Of a DNA stretch of 55,716 bases, positions 53,056 to 55,716 are shown one piece after another (position 1 is the first letter of the stretch; each line of letters opens with the position of its first letter). The notes beneath the pieces were generated by a model that saw only the letters and a list, made by a program, of their open reading frames with translations, was not told the origin of the DNA and searched no databases. This stretch comes from Scatavimonas merdipullorum (GTDB taxonomy: Bacteria; Bacillota; Clostridia; Oscillospirales; Acutalibacteraceae). The stretch is from the NCBI GenBank assembly GCA_018712865.1, contig DVGH01000036.1, positions 1 to 55,716 on the forward strand, read 5' to 3'. Made by a program: the position numbers and the translations under genes.

Positions 53056-53080
53056 CCTTTTTTATTTTTTAGGTTTACAA
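53049..53080. promoter_or_regulatory. BirA (biotin repressor) operator
   Basis: TTGTCAACC, a 14-base spacer and GGTTTACAA form a dyad close to the BirA consensus TTGTTAACC-N14/15-GGTTAACAA. One arm contains the bioY -35 hexamer, so bound BirA would block the promoter when biotin is plentiful. The other arm overlaps the last codons of the upstream XRE gene. Confidence 0.88.
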
Positions 53081-53346
53081 TATGTGATCCCATCCAAAAG
53101 ACCGGAAGGGCGCCTGTCTTCTGTGTGGCTCAGCAGATAGTCTGTGCTTGTTTTATACAGCTTTGCAAACGCTACAAGCTCGTTTACGGTGGGCTCGCTG
53201 ATCCCGCGCTCGTAACGGGAATAGACGCTGTGGTGGACGCCCAGGTAATTTGCGACCTCCTTTTGGGTGAAGTGGTACTCCAGGCGCAGCGTTTTTAAGC
53301 GCCGCGCTAGTTTTGCAAGAAAAAATTTGCATTCGAGTTCTGTCAT
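53062..53346 (-). CDS. XRE-family transcriptional regulator
   Basis: 94 residues. A helix-turn-helix at about 22-76 (FTQKEVANYLGVHHSVYSRYERG) is followed by a short tail. RBS AAGGAGGTCC is strong. It is last in a three-gene minus-strand run (54109 to 53062) with very tight spacing (2 bases after the previous stop). Its target is unknown. Confidence 0.88.
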   Translation of the reverse strand: MTELECKFFLAKLARRLKTLRLEYHFTQKEVANYLGVHHSVYSRYERGISEPTVNELVAFAKLYKTSTDYLLSHTEDRRPSGLLDGITYCKPKK

Positions 53347-53348
53347 GG

Positions 53349-53747
53349 TTAGGACCTCCTTGTTTTTTGATTTTTGTCTGGGGACGCCGGCGGCTTTGCT
53401 GTTTTGTCTTTGGCTTTGATGGCCTGTTCGAGCATGTCGAGCACGTTGTCGTAGCAGCTTTCAATGTAGATTTGGCGCGAGGAATTGTGCAGGTTGCTTA
53501 GGGTGATGAGGATGAAATCGTACAGGGAGCTGCTGAGGAAATCGCTGTCGAAGTATTCGCCGCGCATGCGCACAAAATCTTCAAAGCAGTACAGCGCAAA
53601 GCCGATTTTCTCCATTGCGTCGTAATCCAGCTCAAACGGCAGCGCGTTGTTTAGCGGCGGGGTTTGGGGCTGCAGCGGGGTTTGCGCCGCGTTTGCAGAT
53701 GCGGCGGCGGTGCTTTTGGTTGTTTTGGGGTTGTTGTTTGTTTTCAT
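53349..53747 (-). CDS. Hypothetical protein, Ala/Pro/Thr-rich N-terminus
   Basis: 132 residues. A low-complexity start (Asn, Thr, Ala, Pro; about 1-35) is followed by an acidic helical domain (about 38-110: ELDYDAMEKIGFALYCFEDFV, then a Leu/Ile-rich helix) and a Lys/Pro tail. There is no signal peptide or known domain. AAGGAGG before the ATG supports translation. It lies between a ribbon-helix-helix-like protein and an XRE regulator. Confidence 0.7.
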   Translation of the reverse strand: MKTNNNPKTTKSTAAASANAAQTPLQPQTPPLNNALPFELDYDAMEKIGFALYCFEDFVRMRGEYFDSDFLSSSLYDFILITLSNLHNSSRQIYIESCYDNVLDMLEQAIKAKDKTAKPPASPDKNQKTRRS

Positions 53748-53791
53748 GTTAGATCCTCCTTGTTTTTATTGGATTTGTTTGTTTTTTCCGG

Positions 53792-54109
53792 TTATTCCGG
53801 TTGTTTGGTTTGTGCTGTTTTATGTAATGCGGGTAAGCGTTTTACCCGCTTGGGCGCTTGTTTGTATGGGTGGGGAACAGATACGTTTTTGTATGGCGTG
53901 CGTTCTTCTTTGGGCTGTAGCTTGGTGTTGTGCAGGTATTCATGCAAAATCCAGCAAACGGTAAAGTTGAAGCTTACGTCGTTTTGTATAGCGATTTGCT
54001 CCAGTTCTTCTATAAGCGATATTTTCATGTAGATGCTGCGGCTTTCGCTGGGGCTGGTTTTGGGGATAGAAATATTTTTTTTATTTTTTTTGGGGTTTTG
54101 TTCTTTCAT
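53792..54109 (-). CDS. Ribbon-helix-helix-like protein
   Basis: 105 residues. A Lys/Asn-rich start, then RSIYMKISLIEELEQIAIQNDVSF and a second helix, fits an RHH (CopG/Arc-like) fold (about 24-62). A basic Pro-rich tail follows. It is likely to bind DNA or act as a small regulator of this accessory operon. TAGGAGG precedes the ATG. Confidence 0.65.
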   Translation of the reverse strand: MKEQNPKKNKKNISIPKTSPSESRSIYMKISLIEELEQIAIQNDVSFNFTVCWILHEYLHNTKLQPKEERTPYKNVSVPHPYKQAPKRVKRLPALHKTAQTKQPE

Positions 54110-54260
54110 AACAATTCCTCCTAAAAATAAATTTTATTTATACAAAATTTTCATGTGTATTTTTGTTAAGCAACTTAACATACAATATTAACATGCAGTA
54201 CCGTTTTCGCTATTCATTCCGGTGATTTGGATCCCTTTTATACATCGTTTGTTATATTAC

Positions 54261-54295
54261 ATTTTGAGATAATTATAACTTCGCAATTCGAGATA
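54261..54295 (+). promoter_or_regulatory. Possible operator: direct repeats before an XRE gene
   Basis: ATTTTGAGATA (54261-54271) and AATTCGAGATA (54285-54295) are related sites 24 bases apart. They lie just upstream of the regulator at 54338 and could be its own binding sites. The rest of 54110-54337 is AT-rich with no gene. Confidence 0.35.
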
Positions 54296-54337
54296 GATTA
54301 AAGTGTAATTAGATTTTTTAAGAAGGGATTTATTATT

Positions 54338-54589
54338 ATGAGGAAAGGCCGTTCTGCTTCAAAGAAATATTATGAAATTTTGAAGGAGTATAGGGAAGAT
54401 CACGATTTAAGACAAGAGGATATTGCCAAGCAGTTAAACATTGCCCAGAATTCGCTTTCCCAATATGAAAATCATAAAAGAAACATGCCCATAGAAATAT
54501 TTACGGAACTTTTAAAGCTTTATCAACTTTCTGCGGATTATGTTTTGGGATTAAGTAAAGATCAGCGAACCGATAGATGGGAGAAATAG
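54338..54589 (+). CDS. Small XRE-family regulator
   Basis: 83 residues, almost entirely a helix-turn-helix (about 17-72: DLRQEDIAKQLNIAQNSLSQYENHKRNMP, then a YQLSADYVLGL end). AAGAAGGG precedes the ATG. It is divergent from the 53062-54109 operon. AT-rich codon use compared with the core genes suggests an accessory or acquired region. Confidence 0.85.
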   Translation: MRKGRSASKKYYEILKEYREDHDLRQEDIAKQLNIAQNSLSQYENHKRNMPIEIFTELLKLYQLSADYVLGLSKDQRTDRWEK

Positions 54590-54620
54590 TTTACTTACTA
54601 TATAAATTTTATTTTTATAA

Positions 54621-54750
54621 GATTTGTTCATTTCTTATGGAAGAAACGAACCAAAGACCACAAAGGGGGGACTTGCGATTGTCCCCCCTTTTGAAACCCC
54701 CCTTGACCGCCTTAAGGGGGTATTCCCCCTATAAGAAACCCCCTAACAAC
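54621..54750 (+). repeat. Structured hairpin repeat, copy B
   Basis: Same order of elements as in the end repeats: the dyad TTTGTTCATTTCTT / AAGAAACGAACCAAA, an 11-bp stem at 54662-54691 around TTGCGATT, and a G5/C5 palindrome (54713-54735). Here the neighbouring coding fragment is absent. It fills most of the gap 54590-54933, which otherwise holds a small GC-poor hairpin and a TATAAT at 54837. Confidence 0.8.
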
Positions 54751-54933
54751 TTTTTGCTAGCCGGCAAGCTATGTTTATGCTTGTGGGTTTTTTACTAAAA
54801 AATGTTAGTTGTTGGAACAAATAAAGCTAGTTACACTATAATACAAAAAGAATAGATTTTCAACAAAATATATTCTTTTAGAATCCGAATTCATCTTAAA
54901 CATATTTTATTCTATTAATTAAGGTGATAAATT

Positions 54934-55266
54934 ATGGATAAACAGTTTATACGAGATAGATTAATACAACTTAAATTGTCAAAAGAAATATCCGCGCGGC
55001 AATTAAGTTTTGAGTTGGGGCATAGTGACGGTTATGTAAGTGGGATTATTAATAGTGGAAAGCTGCCTTCTTATGAAGAGCTTTTTTATATTTGTGAGTA
55101 TTTCGGTATTACTGTGGCAGATTTTTTTAATGAAGAACTGGAAAACCCGATTTTAGTACGAAGGGTGACAGAGCTTGCAAAAGAGCTGAAAGAGGAAGAT
55201 TTAAACGCTGTTATAACAGTTATGGAACAACTTTTAAAAAAGAAAGAGCAAAAGCAGCCCCGGTAG
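54934..55266 (+). CDS. XRE-family regulator
   Basis: 110 residues. A helix-turn-helix (about 10-65: ISARQLSFELGHSDGYVSGIINSGKLPSYEEL) is followed by a C-terminal helical part (about 72-105) that may dimerise. AAGGTGAT precedes the ATG. Its base composition is AT-rich, like the regulator at 54338. It ends in a terminator. Confidence 0.85.
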   Translation: MDKQFIRDRLIQLKLSKEISARQLSFELGHSDGYVSGIINSGKLPSYEELFYICEYFGITVADFFNEELENPILVRRVTELAKELKEEDLNAVITVMEQLLKKKEQKQPR

Positions 55267-55279
55267 TGGGCTGCTTTTT
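55250..55279 (+). terminator. Terminator of the XRE gene
   Basis: AAAAGCAGCCC pairs with GGGCTGCTTTT and runs into T. The stop codon TAG lies in the loop. Confidence 0.9.
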
Positions 55280-55327
55280 ACGCTTATAAAAATTGTTTTT
55301 TAGCACTTTTATTGTTTTGTTCTATTC

Positions 55328-55716
55328 CGCCGGGTTTGTACGTTTCTATATCTTTCTTCTAATAAGACTTTGTTCATTTCTTGCGGAAGAAACGAACCAA
55401 AGACCGCAAAAGGGGGGTTGCGATCCCCCCTTTTGAAACCCCCAACCGCCTCAAGGGGAGTACCCCCTTGAGAATCCCCCTGATGGTTCTTATACAATCG
55501 TTTTTGCATACTTACAATGTATGTGTTTAAAGTTGTAATTTGGGTTTGGCTTGTTGCAGAGTTTTTAGTCCTCCAATGTTTCATAGCGTTCCCGGTAATC
55601 CACTAGCTCGTCAATGTCTGCAAATGCTTCACGGGTCAGAGCACCACCCAGACGAAAGCCTGTAATAAAGGCGTATAGTTCATCGTACTGCCTGGCCCGG
55701 TCTAACGCTGCCTCCA
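55328..55716. repeat. Right arm of the window-end inverted repeat, with hairpin cluster (copy C)
   Basis: Inverse copy of 1-395. The coding fragment is nearly identical; the hairpins keep their order but differ in stem sequence. The stem at 55408-55434 is AAAAGGGGGG/CCCCCCTTTT around TTGCGAT. The palindrome near 55450-55472 is CTCAAGGGG/CCCCTTGAG. It accounts for the gene-free stretch after 55280. Confidence 0.85.
55565..55716 (-). CDS. C-terminal fragment of a small unknown protein (right end copy)
   Basis: Minus-strand frame open from the window edge to TAA at 55565-55567. It encodes the same 49 residues as the left end except for Tyr in place of one His. The near-identity of two copies suggests a recent duplication or a multicopy element. 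Confidence 0.5.
   Translation of the reverse strand, partial: EAALDRARQYDELYAFITGFRLGGALTREAFADIDELVDYRERYETLED

Noticed and set aside
54577..54798. 73-residue plus-strand frame
   Set aside because: It reads through hairpin repeat copy B and is rich in Pro and Arg from the G/C runs. Similar chance frames run through copies A and C.
1..55716. CRISPR array, rRNA or tRNA genes
   Set aside because: No regularly spaced direct repeats, no rRNA-like stretch and no cloverleaf with a convincing T-arm were seen. The TGGTTCG near 320 belongs to the hairpin repeat.

Overview
The window is a chromosomal segment of an anaerobic, spore-forming, Gram-positive bacterium of class Clostridia. The gut Oscillospirales/Ruminococcaceae type is my best guess. 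The basis is: the two-subunit rpoB/rpoC layout and acidic RpoB tail, sporulation genes (spoVAC, a PdaB-like deacetylase), a T-box RNA before cysE-cysS, a LexA-type SOS box at recA, a BirA box at bioY, class B sortase with Big_2 domains, and monoderm-style type IV pilus genes with no PilP/PilQ. Most of it is ordinary core genome. I see no rRNA, tRNA, CRISPR array or recognisable transposase. All assignments are by reading the sequence; no database search was run.

Layout. 1-395: one arm of an inverted repeat, with a partial CDS and a hairpin cluster. 520-5463 (minus): an esterase, a zinc-dependent phospholipase C-like protein, a secreted Big_2 protein and a PdaB-like polysaccharide deacetylase. 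5520-13413 (minus): a complete type IV pilus assembly set (pilC, pilT, pilB, pilD, pilO, a fused pilM-pilN, major pilin). 13854-18850 (plus, divergent): three minor prepilins. One is a 1299-residue protein with an N-terminal pilin helix and several starch-binding (CBM26-like) modules. 19146-29507: secA, then rpoC and rpoB on the minus strand. 29819-30274: spoVAC. 30507-36540 (plus): cysteine desulfurase, thiI, a multidomain class B sortase, a small related protein, and trmB. 36579-40596: a two-component system bracketed by two lipoproteins. 40712-46434: DUF1385 protein, prmC, recA, recX, rimO, pgsA. 46476-48912: Cys T-box, cysE, cysS. 49024-52228 (minus): class B PBP and an FHA-FtsW/RodA fusion. 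52438-52986: bioY under a BirA box. 53062-55266: small accessory DNA-binding proteins. 55328-55716: the second, inverted arm of the end repeat.

How it fits together. The pilus genes form two divergent units around 13.5 kb. The minus unit makes the motor (PilB extension, PilT retraction), platform (PilC), alignment complex (PilMN, PilO), processing peptidase (PilD) and the major pilin. The plus unit makes three minor pilins that resemble a GspK/GspI/GspJ tip complex: the giant one lacks Glu5, as tip subunits do, and the other two keep it. The inference is a retractile pilus tipped with a starch- or glycan-binding adhesin, which I regard as the most interesting system here.

Other points of note are: a structured repeat family with three copies that differ in stem sequence but keep pairing around a constant TTGCGAT loop; a sortase with a degenerate CinA/MoaB-like cytoplasmic domain whose nearest relative is encoded just downstream; a cysteine desulfurase with no normal start codon; and a pilin mRNA that seems to begin with a 14-bp hairpin.
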